From: a virus
Direction: 5' to 3' (one strand)
Length of the DNA stretch: 50,743 bases
IMG/VR virus record: IMGVR_UViG_3300025308_000004
Coordinates: 1-50,743 of that record
Shown here: in pieces, positions 35,400 to 42,066 of the stretch
Layout of the letters: each line of letters opens with the position of its first letter
How positions within the stretch are numbered: the stretch's first letter is position 1
Notes under the pieces: generated by a model
Seen by the model: only the letters and a program-made list of their open reading frames with translations
Databases searched by the model: none
Told to the model about the DNA's origin: nothing
Position numbers and translations under genes: made by a program

Positions 35400-37009
35400 C
35401 CCAGCCCCCCAGAGTTTCCACCTGTTAATATGCGCTTCGTCTTGGCTTCTGTTTTGGCCTTCACCAGCGGCCCAGAATCTGCGTATGCAATCATAACCGA
35501 ATCGGCTAGGTTTGGGGATTTAGTGTTGTCCGGCGCTTTGTCGATGATAATTTTGCCCGCCGTATTGATCGAGTATGTCGGCTGCGACAGTTCGGCAGTT
35601 AGTTTGTTCAGACTCTCAAGTTTGCTTGAAATTGAAATGATGTTGTCCGGGTCTTCCGGCATCACGCCTTCGACCACCGCTCGATAGGTATTCTGGAACC
35701 TGATACGCAACGCCCACCATGCCTGTGCCTTGGCATTGGCAAAGAAATCTTTATTTTTGCGCCCCTTGACCATCATGGCATCGGGCTTCAATACCGCACC
35801 AGAGCCACGGAATGCCGATACCTCTAGCTGCGCTTGCTTGTTCTCGTCCCTGCGCGCATTGATTATCCTGGCATCGCCCCTCACTCCGGCCCCTAAACCG
35901 TCAGCATCGTAGGAAAATGCTAAATACCCGCCATCGTCGCACAGCATAAAAGCCTTCTCGACTGTTCCGAATATGTCCGACCCTACGCCCTTCCAGCTTT
36001 CTACGGTCTCAAGCAATACGCCATGACGACCAGCAAAGGCATTCGCATCCTTGCCCTCATCAGCTACGTCTAACGCGCCTTTACGCACCCCTGACGGGAC
36101 TATATCCAGCTTTTCGTCGGCATCAATGGCAGCCTGCACCCACTCGGACGGAATCAGCACGCCCTCAACCGATGCGGAGTAGTCGATATCGATCTCTTGG
36201 GCCAGTGTTATCGGGTCTAGCTCGTTCTTTTTCTTCTGATACCACGCCCCATCCTTGCGAGGATCATCGCGCCAGTGCATCGTGAAGACGGATATTTTCC
36301 CGCCGAACCGCTTGATAGCGAACGGGTTAGCCATGCCGTTTGCGCTGGATATGTCGATACGGCAGTTGGTTGTAGCTGACAGGGAAGCGTCCACAAGCTG
36401 CGGCCTCTCGATATGCGCGGCTTCGTCAACGAAGTAAAAGCTGGTGCGGTCGCCGCGACCAATGTTGTCGCCAGCCTCGCCGGTCATCGCCGATCCAGTT
36501 CCGTTAAACGAAATCCTCATGTGCGCGTCCGACCATGATCCGGTAAACTCGTTCGGCAATAATCGCAGAAACTCGCGAGCCTTCCAGAATAGGCTTTTCG
36601 GGTCTCCGATCTTGTCCACGTAGTCTTCCTTGCGCGAACCAAACCCGGCGACGATGCCATCATTGAACATGCACACCGTTGCGGCAGTACACACAGCAAG
36701 CCACGACAATCCCATGTCGCGGGATTTATCCGTTAGCCCAGGCTCCCGATTCTTCCACCTGGCAACGAACCAATCCACCCACTCAACTTGCTTATCGAAC
36801 AAGATAAACGGGATTACCGAAGGCTGTCCGATCTCAGGGCCGCGTGGGTCAACGGTGCAAGCCCAATCCGTGAGAAACTGGGCGATGTTGTCTCGGTAGT
36901 ACAGTTTCAGGGCAGGGACTAACTGCGGGTTAGCACGCATGCGCTTTAACCGTTCGGAGCGATCAACGTAAACGGCGGTGTAGTCTGGATTGCGATAGTC
37001 TAGGGACAT
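35387..37009 (-). CDS. terL: terminase large subunit
   Basis: 540 aa. ATPase: Walker A-type KSRDMGLS (95-102) and Walker B FYFVDEAAH (191-199). Nuclease domain: ALDVADEGKD (312-321) and FSYDADGLG supply acidic metal ligands. It packages DNA into the procapsid and makes the packaging cuts; P22-like relatives use headful cutting, consistent with the circularly permuted assembly. The start overlaps the preceding DUF551-like gene by 47 bp. Confidence 0.93.
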   Translation of the reverse strand: MSLDYRNPDYTAVYVDRSERLKRMRANPQLVPALKLYYRDNIAQFLTDWACTVDPRGPEIGQPSVIPFILFDKQVEWVDWFVARWKNREPGLTDKSRDMGLSWLAVCTAATVCMFNDGIVAGFGSRKEDYVDKIGDPKSLFWKAREFLRLLPNEFTGSWSDAHMRISFNGTGSAMTGEAGDNIGRGDRTSFYFVDEAAHIERPQLVDASLSATTNCRIDISSANGMANPFAIKRFGGKISVFTMHWRDDPRKDGAWYQKKKNELDPITLAQEIDIDYSASVEGVLIPSEWVQAAIDADEKLDIVPSGVRKGALDVADEGKDANAFAGRHGVLLETVESWKGVGSDIFGTVEKAFMLCDDGGYLAFSYDADGLGAGVRGDARIINARRDENKQAQLEVSAFRGSGAVLKPDAMMVKGRKNKDFFANAKAQAWWALRIRFQNTYRAVVEGVMPEDPDNIISISSKLESLNKLTAELSQPTYSINTAGKIIIDKAPDNTKSPNLADSVMIAYADSGPLVKAKTEAKTKRILTGGNSGGLGWMN

Positions 37010-37187
37010 CTAATAATGGCGTCCAAAATTTTAGGTATTTTATAGGCGTTCCGGTAACAGATTCACAAAACTCATTGTAAAAACCACTCCAAAAAATTAC
37101 TACCTGACCTTTAAGGCGCTGTTTCTGAGCATATCCAATAAATACCGAACCATCGCGCGGCGCTGACCTTATTGGACGCCACATCAT
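36963..37187 (-). CDS. DUF551-like protein, 74 aa
   Basis: MWRPIRSAPRDGSVFIGYAQ near the start and FWTPLLDVP near residues 53-61 fit the W-x-P-I-x-x-A-P-x-D-G pattern of DUF551. Inserted between TerS and TerL, overlapping TerS by ATGA and TerL by 47 bp. Function of the family is unknown. Confidence 0.7.
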   Translation of the reverse strand: MMWRPIRSAPRDGSVFIGYAQKQRLKGQVVIFWSGFYNEFCESVTGTPIKYLKFWTPLLDVPRLSQSRLHRRLR

Positions 37188-37660
37188 TTCCCCCTCATCA
37201 GGTCGGCATAAGCCCTTGCTGCGTCCTGCTGGGTCATCGCGGCGGTGATCTCTTGCTGGACTGGCGGCAAGTCATCAGCACCGCCGATAGCCAGCTTATC
37301 GCCGTACTTGCGCGGAGACATGCGCGCCAGCATCCACTTGATATTATCCGCCTTGAGCCTCAACCCAGCGACTTCAACAGCTGTTTCAGCCATAACAGCT
37401 TGATCGCTTACCGTTCCAAGCGACTCAAAATAGGCATCCGATCTTTCATCCCTCGCGCGCGCGTACTTTACGGCACGGTCTTTGTCAGCATTTATCCAGT
37501 CCGTAACCGTCATGTTCTTCATGCCATTTTCAAGGCACCAAGCATGCAGACTCTTGCCTTGTGCAATCTCATCGCAAATAGCGTCTATGCCGATTTCGGT
37601 TAGGCGCTGTGATGGCGTTAAAGGCTTTGCTGCTTTAGTGATTTTGCTAGGCCGTCCCAT
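37184..37660 (-). CDS. terS: terminase small subunit
   Basis: 158 aa. GKSLHAWCLENGMKNMTVTDWIN (helix-turn-helix, about 36-57) and YARARDERSDAYFESL...WMLARMSPRKYGDK match the Sf6/P22-type small terminase. It recognises the pac site and regulates the ATPase. Usual position one gene ahead of terL. Confidence 0.88.
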   Translation of the reverse strand: MGRPSKITKAAKPLTPSQRLTEIGIDAICDEIAQGKSLHAWCLENGMKNMTVTDWINADKDRAVKYARARDERSDAYFESLGTVSDQAVMAETAVEVAGLRLKADNIKWMLARMSPRKYGDKLAIGGADDLPPVQQEITAAMTQQDAARAYADLMRGK

Positions 37661-37711
37661 TTGCCTTCACTTCCCTGATGTAGATATTATCGATTCCGTC
37701 GTAGTTGGACA

Positions 37712-37894
37712 TTATTGTCTGAACCTCTTGCGCTGCTCCCAGTCATCCAGGCATTCAGGCTGGCAGAAAACCCCGTGTGTCTCTTCCCCACAATTCCAAC
37801 AGTATCCGGTTGCCTTTAGCTCTGGCTTTCGGTGCTTTAGCGCGATTTCGCGGTCTTTCTCTTCGCGCTCTGTAGCTTGGTCGTCTAAAGACAA
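37712..37894 (-). CDS. small zinc-finger protein, 60 aa
   Basis: CWNCGEE...FCQPECLDDWEQRKR is a compact C-x2-C...C-x3-C site seen in small phage and TraR-like proteins. Lies between the XRE regulator and TerS with a short spacer. Role unknown. Confidence 0.65.
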   Translation of the reverse strand: MSLDDQATEREEKDREIALKHRKPELKATGYCWNCGEETHGVFCQPECLDDWEQRKRFRQ

Positions 37895-37902
37895 AATATC
37901 AC

Positions 37903-38148
37903 CTATTCAGTTGTTTTCTCTATTGTATAGAGGTTTTGCGGTGCGCAGGCGATGATAGTCCGTATCCCCACCCATGTGCAATAGCTTGGGCGGGTATCCC
38001 CAGACTCCCACCGTTGCCAACTGCGCAGGTTTGTTTTGCATAGCTTGGCACAAGCATCCTGCGTGAGTCCTGCCGCCACGCGCAGAGCGATGATTTTCTC
38101 TGGCGTTGCTGCGGTTTTGGCGGATCGGTTTGGGTGGTTGTTGCTCAT
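37903..38148 (-). CDS. XRE-family helix-turn-helix regulator, 81 aa
   Basis: IIALRVAAGLTQDACAKLCKTNLRSWQRWESGDTRPSYCTW (about 19-59) is a Cro/CI-type helix-turn-helix with the typical T-Q...A..W..WE pattern. It is co-transcribed from the promoter at 38580-38607, whose palindrome it might bind. No C-terminal peptidase, so it is not a lambda-CI-type repressor. Confidence 0.75.
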   Translation of the reverse strand: MSNNHPNRSAKTAATPEKIIALRVAAGLTQDACAKLCKTNLRSWQRWESGDTRPSYCTWVGIRTIIACAPQNLYTIEKTTE

Positions 38149-38357
38149 TTGATACCCATCTGTTCGCGATATGCCGCCTCTGAGGCGTACTGTTTCGCCA
38201 CCAGAGCATCCAGGTCAATTCCGTGACGATCCGCCATTTCGTGCGCAACCTCGCATGCTAGATCATGTTCGGATGGCGTTATTTCGTGGTCGCTAGGCTC
38301 GTCCGTGCGATAGTCGGTATATCCTGCGATATGTGAGGCTGTTTTCATATTCAGCAT
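38145..38357 (-). CDS. hypothetical protein, 70 aa
   Basis: ATGA overlap with the XRE gene. Acidic/His-rich (SDHEITPSEHDLACEVAHEMADRHGIDLDALV). No family recognised. Confidence 0.55.
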   Translation of the reverse strand: MLNMKTASHIAGYTDYRTDEPSDHEITPSEHDLACEVAHEMADRHGIDLDALVAKQYASEAAYREQMGIK

Positions 38358-38515
38358 GATGCGTCTCCAATCATGAACATTTCAGCAGTTTCAGCATCGA
38401 AACCGGAAGCAACAGCCAAACGAATAAATTCCTCATCAATTTGGTCGCACGATTTAGCCAGAATAAATGATTTCGGGATTGAATCCAAAATTGCATTGAG
38501 TTTTGCGTTTTTCAT
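38351..38515 (-). CDS. hypothetical protein, 54 aa
   Basis: ATAGGAG lies six bases before the ATG at 38515; a first ATG at 38521 abuts the Shine-Dalgarno and is less likely. Encodes a small helical protein (LNAILDSIPKSFILAKSCDQ). First gene after the 38.6-kb promoter, overlapping the 70-aa gene start by 7 bp. Confidence 0.6.
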   Translation of the reverse strand: MKNAKLNAILDSIPKSFILAKSCDQIDEEFIRLAVASGFDAETAEMFMIGDASC

Positions 38516-38579
38516 TTTCATCTCCTATGCCCCGATTCCATGAGGCGCTGGCCGTTTCCGTGTTTGGATTCGATGGCTC

Positions 38580-38607
38580 ATTATACCGACATTACGCCGT
38601 AATGCAA
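38580..38607 (-). promoter_or_regulatory. promoter with embedded operator palindrome
   Basis: Minus-strand -35 TTGCAT (38607-38602) and perfect -10 TATAAT (38585-38580) with a 16-bp spacer. ATTACGCCGTAAT (38591-38603), a perfect 13-bp palindrome around one central base, occupies the spacer and would block polymerase when bound. It should drive the XRE gene and possibly the packaging genes downstream. Confidence 0.7.
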
Positions 38608-38765
38608 GAACTTTCGCAACTATTTTTTGCGCCCCTTTTGCGCCTTCTACGCACAAGCCCTGCACCTTGCCTGCCTAGCCCTGTTCTGTAGCCTGAAAAT
38701 AACCTCTGCGGGCGCGGAACAGCCTAGATTCTGGCATTTGCGCTTTGACTCTGGTGGGGTTGGTG
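38608..38765. other. intergenic region upstream of the 38.6-kb promoter
   Basis: No gene seen; GC-rich with no inverted repeat strong enough to call a terminator. Open frames here on the plus strand lack start signals. Confidence 0.4.
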
Positions 38766-38960
38766 TCATTTCGGCTCAATCCTATATTCGCACTCAAAAA
38801 CGACAATCTCTGGCGGACTCATCATCCAAACGCGCATCGGGTCTGGCGGAGGTGATGTTCTGCGCAGGCAATCATCGCAGCCCTCGCGCCAATACCATAC
38901 GCCATCCTCTTCGCTTCCGACTCCGGGGCATCGGGCTACGTCATTCGGAAGATTTGCCAT
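38766..38960 (-). CDS. small conserved phage protein, 64 aa
   Basis: Start at 38960 inside the ninG end. ARCPGVGSEEDGVWYWREGCDDCLRRTSPP has four cysteines in a pattern seen in small nin-region proteins of many phages; the end PPEIVVFECEYRIEPK is also typical. Function unknown. Confidence 0.65.
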   Translation of the reverse strand: MANLPNDVARCPGVGSEEDGVWYWREGCDDCLRRTSPPPDPMRVWMMSPPEIVVFECEYRIEPK

Positions 38961-39351
38961 AATACTCAATCGCCTCCTCTGCAAGAATCCTAACCTCGGT
39001 CGCGCCCAGCGTTCTTTTGGCAGATTCACGCAGGCTATCAACAAAATCGCGGCCATACAGATCGATCATTTTCAGCGTGTATTCTCTGATATGAAACTCT
39101 TTTCGGAACGTGTTGCACCCGCAACAGGCCGGTTTCAAGTTCTCTTCAAGCCATCGCGATGCCTTTTTCCCGCGCTCGATATAGTGCGCGCAATGTGCGT
39201 CTTTCCAGTGCAATCCGGTATCGCATGATATGCAGGTCACATATCCGGCGTGGTCTGCGTATTTCTGCCTGATGTATAGGCTCGCCAGTCGGTCTGCCTT
39301 TTCGATCAGCGTAGACAGTTTTACGCGCTTTGATTTGGTCTTTTGTTTCAC
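38941..39351 (-). CDS. ninG: NinG/Rap recombination protein
   Basis: 136 aa; GTG start overlapping the upstream stop (GTGA). CISCDTGLHWKDAHCAHYI and PACCGCNTFRKEFHI carry the NinG zinc-binding His/Cys residues. In lambda, NinG (Rap) is a structure-specific nuclease acting on recombination junctions alongside the Red system, here represented by Bet and the YqaJ exonuclease. Confidence 0.88.
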   Translation of the reverse strand: MKQKTKSKRVKLSTLIEKADRLASLYIRQKYADHAGYVTCISCDTGLHWKDAHCAHYIERGKKASRWLEENLKPACCGCNTFRKEFHIREYTLKMIDLYGRDFVDSLRESAKRTLGATEVRILAEEAIEYYGKSSE

Positions 39352-39548
39352 TCTATTTCCTTCGCCATGAATCTATCAGAATACACACATACAGTCACGC
39401 CAGAAACATACCGCGCGCGCTCAACTGGAGTTTTTGCGGCTCTGCATGATCTATATCCTTGGCGTGCCATTTCCTTTTCTACCTTCGAATCGCCAATGTA
39501 TGCGTTGAGGCAGTTTCGGCAGATTTTATCCTGTGAGCTTGCGGTCAT
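39348..39548 (-). CDS. small cysteine protein, 66 aa
   Basis: CRNCLNAYIG and CRAAKTPVERARYVSG give a possible zinc site; ends with a basic/acidic tail. Coupled to ninG. It has no clear ribosome-binding site, consistent with a start very near a promoter (TATAGT at 39572-39567). Confidence 0.55.
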   Translation of the reverse strand: MTASSQDKICRNCLNAYIGDSKVEKEMARQGYRSCRAAKTPVERARYVSGVTVCVYSDRFMAKEIE

Positions 39549-39582
39549 TTTTATGTGTAAAACTCGACTATAGCCAGATTAG

Positions 39583-39598
39583 GCACCTGCGCAGGTGC
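39583..39598. promoter_or_regulatory. 16-bp perfect palindrome
   Basis: GCACCTGCGCAGGTGC. It overlaps the position of a -35 for the minus-strand -10-like TATAGT (39572-39567), so it could be an operator. It also lies where the left arm of an attC would be for the first cassette boundary (GTTAGGA at 39608), but no R'' box is present to its left. Confidence 0.45.
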
Positions 39599-39621
39599 AT
39601 ATCACACGTTAGGAGACTTAT

Positions 39622-39945
39622 ATGGACGATATGAAGGTTCTCGAAAAGGATGGCGTAATCGACCATGACGCAATAGAAACAATAGTTCGCGTACAGGTGT
39701 TAGAAGCCATCGTTTCGTTGCAGTCCAACGCGTTGGTGGCGGCCCTATCTCTTTTTGAAGACGCAGAGCGAACTCGGCAGCTGAAGGGAATGGAAGATCG
39801 GCTAAAAGAGATTGAGGCTGATTACAAGACGATTTACATGACATCGCTATCTCCAATGGATTCTGATTATTCGGCAGAGTTGATTCAAGAAGTTCTCTCT
39901 GGTTATTTTGCTCAAATGCGTCGATCACTTGGCATCCACTCCTAA
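39622..39945 (+). CDS. cassette gene, hypothetical helical protein, 107 aa
   Basis: Starts 14 bases after the cassette boundary; the boundary GTTAGGAG itself supplies the GGAG Shine-Dalgarno, and the stop TAA lies in the R'' box of attC A. Both features are typical for integron cassettes. The protein is helical (VQVLEAIVSLQSNALVAALSLFEDAERTRQLKGM). Function unknown. An opposing frame of similar length is a shadow. Confidence 0.75.
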   Translation: MDDMKVLEKDGVIDHDAIETIVRVQVLEAIVSLQSNALVAALSLFEDAERTRQLKGMEDRLKEIEADYKTIYMTSLSPMDSDYSAELIQEVLSGYFAQMRRSLGIHS

Positions 39946-39999
39946 CCTTACGTTCAACCCGGACCCCGCGAAGCGGGGCCGGTTACTTCCACGTTATGC
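39940..39999 (+). repeat. attC site A
   Basis: R'' TCCTAAC, spacer, L'' GTTCAACCCGG, stem CCCCGC/GCGGGG, L' CCGGTTAC, spacer, R' GTTATGC. The left arm has unpaired C and A bases relative to the right, the extrahelical signature that sets left-to-right orientation. Confidence 0.85.
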
Positions 40000-40003
40000 G
40001 TCT

Positions 40004-40240
40004 TCATGCCGCGCGCCCCTGCATGAATTCCTGAATGGTGCTCGGCTCCATGTATTCCAACGCGTGTGTCGGGTGGTACAGCCCTGACCTGCGACGGCCC
40101 GCTATGCGGATGCGCAAATACTTCCCCTTTGACCCCGTGATTGTTCCTGGAATGCCGACACCATCGTCCAGCATCACCCTCACATCACCGCCGCGCTTTG
40201 CTGGCACGCCATAGGTCTTGCGTATATATTCCATGCTCAT
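40004..40240 (-). CDS. cassette-2 gene, hypothetical basic protein, 78 aa
   Basis: ACGGAG before ATG. GDVRVMLDDGVGIPGTITGSKG...LRIRIAGRRRSGLYHPTHALEY suggests a small beta-barrel. Antisense to its attC but co-directional with the phage operon; ends five bases before attC A. Between it and attC B (40241-40386) is a 146-bp stretch with CACTCCAAG/CTTGGAGTG arms (40276-40284, 40317-40325) and no gene. Confidence 0.65.
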   Translation of the reverse strand: MSMEYIRKTYGVPAKRGGDVRVMLDDGVGIPGTITGSKGKYLRIRIAGRRRSGLYHPTHALEYMEPSTIQEFMQGRAA

Positions 40241-40386
40241 TATTGTTTCTCCGTATCACCGGCCGCCGAACCCGACACTCCAAGCGCCCTCCGGCATCTG
40301 CACTCTATTCGCCTGTCTTGGAGTGCAGCATCCGCACTGCCCTGCTATTTGAGGGTGAGGCTACCAATTTCTCCACCACTGCCATT

Positions 40387-40436
40387 GTTCAACCAATGCC
40401 TAAAGCCGCGCAAGGCACCTTAGCTACACGTTAGAA
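40387..40436 (+). repeat. attC site B (less canonical)
   Basis: R'' GTTCAAC, arms CCTAAAGCC and GGCACCTTAG, R' GTTAGAA. Arms pair imperfectly; one extra C on the left agrees with the orientation of the others. Weakest of the five in this cluster. Confidence 0.6.
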
Positions 40437-40604
40437 CGCATCGTATCGCGTCATGTACAGCACGCCATTATACAGATACCAGACCGCAGTTATTTGGCCG
40501 TGTCGCTCAGTGATCTTCTTTCCGAACAACCGAAGTTTCAGCATGAACCAGAAACTTGGATCGAATGTGCTCTTGCACGGAAACTGGAAATATTGTTCGT
40601 TCAT
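40431..40604 (-). CDS. cassette-3 gene, hypothetical protein, 57 aa
   Basis: GGAGGAAGAA precedes ATG at 40604. Aromatic and basic (FWFMLKLRLFGKKITERHGQ; AVWYLYNGVLYMTRYDAF). Its TAA (40433-40431) lies in the R' box of attC B, read from the other strand. Unknown function. Confidence 0.6.
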   Translation of the reverse strand: MNEQYFQFPCKSTFDPSFWFMLKLRLFGKKITERHGQITAVWYLYNGVLYMTRYDAF

Positions 40605-40623
40605 TTCTTCCTCCACAAATGCG

Positions 40624-40683
40624 CCCTAACCATACGGTCAAGGCGGACTCCGCTACTCTCCGCCGCTTACCTTTTCGTTAGCC
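40624..40683 (+). repeat. attC site C
   Basis: R'' CCCTAAC, 5-nt spacer, L'' GGTCAAGGCGG, L' CCGCCGCTTACC, 5-nt spacer, R' GTTAGCC. GGT-C-AAG against GGTAAG gives the extrahelical C on the left arm. Confidence 0.85.
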
Positions 40684-40973
40684 GGCAACACTCCGAGCGC
40701 CTGCGCTTGCTCAACCGTCACCAACATTTGAGGGGGGCTTCGGCTGTGCAACGCCACAAGTCTGTCCACGTAGGGCTTCGCCGCCTTGGCGTAGCTCTCT
40801 TGCAGCATCGCCAAGGTTTCTCGCAGGTAGCGTTCCTCAGATGCGTCCGCGCAATCGCGGAAGGCATAGCGGCGCTCGCACGGCGTCGGCGGGCTGTCGT
40901 CCGGGTGGCAGGTGCATTGCCGGCTAACAGTTACGTCAACCGGACCTTGCGCCGGAATCAGCGTTTCACTCAT
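40653..40973 (-). CDS. cassette-4 gene, cysteine-rich phage-type protein, 106 aa
   Basis: AGGAGGTAAATC before ATG. N-terminal CTCHPDDSPPTPCERRYAFRDC resembles a motif in small phage proteins. The start codon and ribosome-binding site lie in the loop of attC D, and the last about ten codons (ANEKVSGGE) come from attC C, so the gene spans two recombination sites. Antisense to attC. Confidence 0.68.
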   Translation of the reverse strand: MSETLIPAQGPVDVTVSRQCTCHPDDSPPTPCERRYAFRDCADASEERYLRETLAMLQESYAKAAKPYVDRLVALHSRSPPQMLVTVEQAQALGVLPANEKVSGGE

Positions 40974-41020
40974 GATTTACCTCCTGTGCCGGCGCAAGGC
41001 CGGTTACGTCAGCGTTGGGC
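40922..41020 (+). repeat. attC site D (long)
   Basis: R'' GGCTAAC, L'' CGTCAACCGG, L' CCGGTTACG, R' GTTGGGC. The inner stem CCTTGCGCCGG/CCGGCGCAAGG is perfect; the left arm has extra C and A. The 42-nt loop (about 40954-40990) carries the end of one gene and the start of the next. Confidence 0.88.
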
Positions 41021-41271
41021 GTCAGGGCATCGCGAGCAAATTGATTCCGCTGCGCTCCTGTCATGTATTCGCTATCCTCTGTTTCGCACAATTGCACCAG
41101 GACGGCTTCGCGCAGCCGGTATATTTCTTCTCTCGCATCTTTCAGTAACACCACACCATCGCGCTGCAACATGTGCGGCGATAGTTGGCGAAGATGCGCT
41201 TCGATTCTTTCGAGCACGCCCAACCCTACGGTCGAGCCGGACTCCTCACTACGCTTCGCTTCGTTCGTCAC
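40966..41271 (-). CDS. cassette-5 gene, hypothetical helical protein, 101 aa
   Basis: GTG start with GGAGGTGAGC upstream, both inside attC E; stop inside the attC D loop, overlapping the next start by 8 bp. Helical segment LERIEAHLRQLSPHMLQRDGVVLLKDAREEIYRLRE is typical of small phage accessory proteins. Antisense to attC. Confidence 0.62.
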   Translation of the reverse strand: MTNEAKRSEESGSTVGLGVLERIEAHLRQLSPHMLQRDGVVLLKDAREEIYRLREAVLVQLCETEDSEYMTGAQRNQFARDALTPNADVTGLAPAQEVNHE

Positions 41272-41292
41272 CGCTCACCTCCATCGTTCGGC
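41218..41292 (+). repeat. attC site E
   Basis: R'' GCCCAAC, 5-nt spacer, L'' GGTCGAGC, L' GCTCACC, R' GTTCGGC. GGT-C-GAGC against GGTGAGC places the extrahelical C on the left. Last site of cluster 1. Confidence 0.8.
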
Positions 41293-41294
41293 AC

Positions 41295-41323
41295 GTGTTC
41301 CCCACTCGCGTGGGGATGAACCG
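41295..41323 (+). CRISPR. solitary type I-E-like CRISPR repeat
   Basis: 29 bp starting GTGTTCCCC, with the 6-bp hairpin CCCCAC/GTGGGG around TCGC, ending GGGGATGAACCG. Length, stem and 3' handle match known type I-E repeats. There is no second copy at the 61-bp spacing or elsewhere in the window, no spacer array and no cas genes. It starts two bases after attC E and lies 6 bp from the stop of the next minus-strand gene. A plus-strand transcript would mimic a crRNA repeat. Confidence 0.85.
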
Positions 41324-41329
41324 TTTTGC

Positions 41330-41860
41330 TTATAGTTGTATACTTTCTTTCAGCCAATCCGAATATGGTATGCGGATATTCTGGTGAAATTTATCGGCAG
41401 CATCTTCGTTATTGTCCAATTCTGCGCGGCTTTCAATGTCGCAAAATACTAGGATGGCATGGCGGCAGAATTCCTGCCAGTTCGCCACCGTGATTCCGAT
41501 TTCCATATCGCCATGCCCCAGCCCGTTCCCGCCTAATTCTCGGTCGTAGATTGGCCTGATCCATTGGTAAAACGATAAATCATTGCACCACATGCCGGCC
41601 AGCTTCGCCAGCGCGCCGCCTTTGGCTGAATGCTCGACTTTCTGCGCGACTGGCTCTATCGGCTGGTCATCGTCTCCCACTTCGATCAGCACCGCCATAA
41701 AGCGTTGCCCTGCCGTGTTCCCCTTCTTCGCGGTCATGCCCTTGAATGGCTCAAGCGCAGCCGAATCAGGTAGCCAGAAGGTAATCTTCGCCCCTGCCGT
41801 GTGGCTCTCCTGCCAGCCGGCCAGCATGATTTCACCCTGAAAACTCGGTTTTATACTCAC
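41330..41860 (-). CDS. conserved phage protein of the replication region, 176 aa
   Basis: GTG at 41860 overlaps the previous TGA (GTGA), with TGGAGG upstream. SIKPSFQGEIMLAGWQESHTAGAKITFWL...KGNTAGQRFMAVLIEVGDD and LAKLAGMWCNDLSFYQW are motifs of a phage family I recognise only as hypothetical. Function unknown; could be a DNA-modification-linked or recombination accessory factor given neighbours. Confidence 0.65.
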   Translation of the reverse strand: MSIKPSFQGEIMLAGWQESHTAGAKITFWLPDSAALEPFKGMTAKKGNTAGQRFMAVLIEVGDDDQPIEPVAQKVEHSAKGGALAKLAGMWCNDLSFYQWIRPIYDRELGGNGLGHGDMEIGITVANWQEFCRHAILVFCDIESRAELDNNEDAADKFHQNIRIPYSDWLKESIQL

Positions 41861-42066
41861 TGCAATTTCCTCCACCAAGCCCGAAACGCCGCAGGGTCGT
41901 AATATGCTTTCCCCCTGTGCCTTAATTTCGGCTCTGGCGCACCGTGAGCAGCCAATCGTCCGCGAAGCTGCGCCATCGTTACACCAAACTCTGCGGCGAA
42001 CTCTAGCGCGGTTCTGAGCGGCTTGTTGCCGCGCTCTCGGGGTGCGTTGTAGTGGGATAAATTCAT
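41857..42066 (-). CDS. helix-turn-helix-like protein, 69 aa
   Basis: LRTALEFAAEFGVTMAQLRGRLAAHGAPEPKLRHRGKAYYDPAAFRAWW: a two-helix DNA-binding unit followed by a wing-like strand, reminiscent of excisionase/MerR-type small regulators. Overlaps both neighbours (GTGA, ATGA). Confidence 0.6.
   Translation of the reverse strand: MNLSHYNAPRERGNKPLRTALEFAAEFGVTMAQLRGRLAAHGAPEPKLRHRGKAYYDPAAFRAWWRKLQ

Larger units (their letters stand above)
39608..41292 (+). mobile_element. integron-cassette cluster 1: five attC sites, no integrase
   Basis: Consecutive attC sites A-E (ending at 39999, 40436, 40683, 41020, 41292) delimit five cassettes of about 385, 437, 247, 337 and 272 bp, normal cassette sizes. 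All attC are oriented left to right. The left boundary is GTTAGGA at 39608. The first cassette gene is on the plus strand; the other four are on the minus strand, antisense to attC. No intI or attI-intI pair is found anywhere in the genome. Confidence 0.9.

Noticed and set aside
39602-39928. 108-aa minus-strand frame opposite the first cassette gene
   Set aside because: The plus-strand gene has GGAG, the correct cassette boundary and an attC-embedded stop; the minus frame has none of these.
40245-40385. tRNA-like pattern on the minus strand (ATTGGTAG near one end, GGGTTCGGC near the other)
   Set aside because: The T-arm does not pair (GTCGG against GCCGG), no acceptor stem closes the structure and the anticodon stem is poor; better explained as the spacer of cassette 2 with a CACTCCAAG/CTTGGAGTG hairpin.
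41063-41335. Plus-strand 90-aa frame ending SRGDEPFCL
   Set aside because: The end is the translation of the CRISPR repeat and the frame opposes a well-supported minus-strand gene.
41295-41420. Possibility of a full CRISPR array
   Set aside because: No second repeat was found at the 61-bp period or anywhere nearby, and no cas genes exist in the window.
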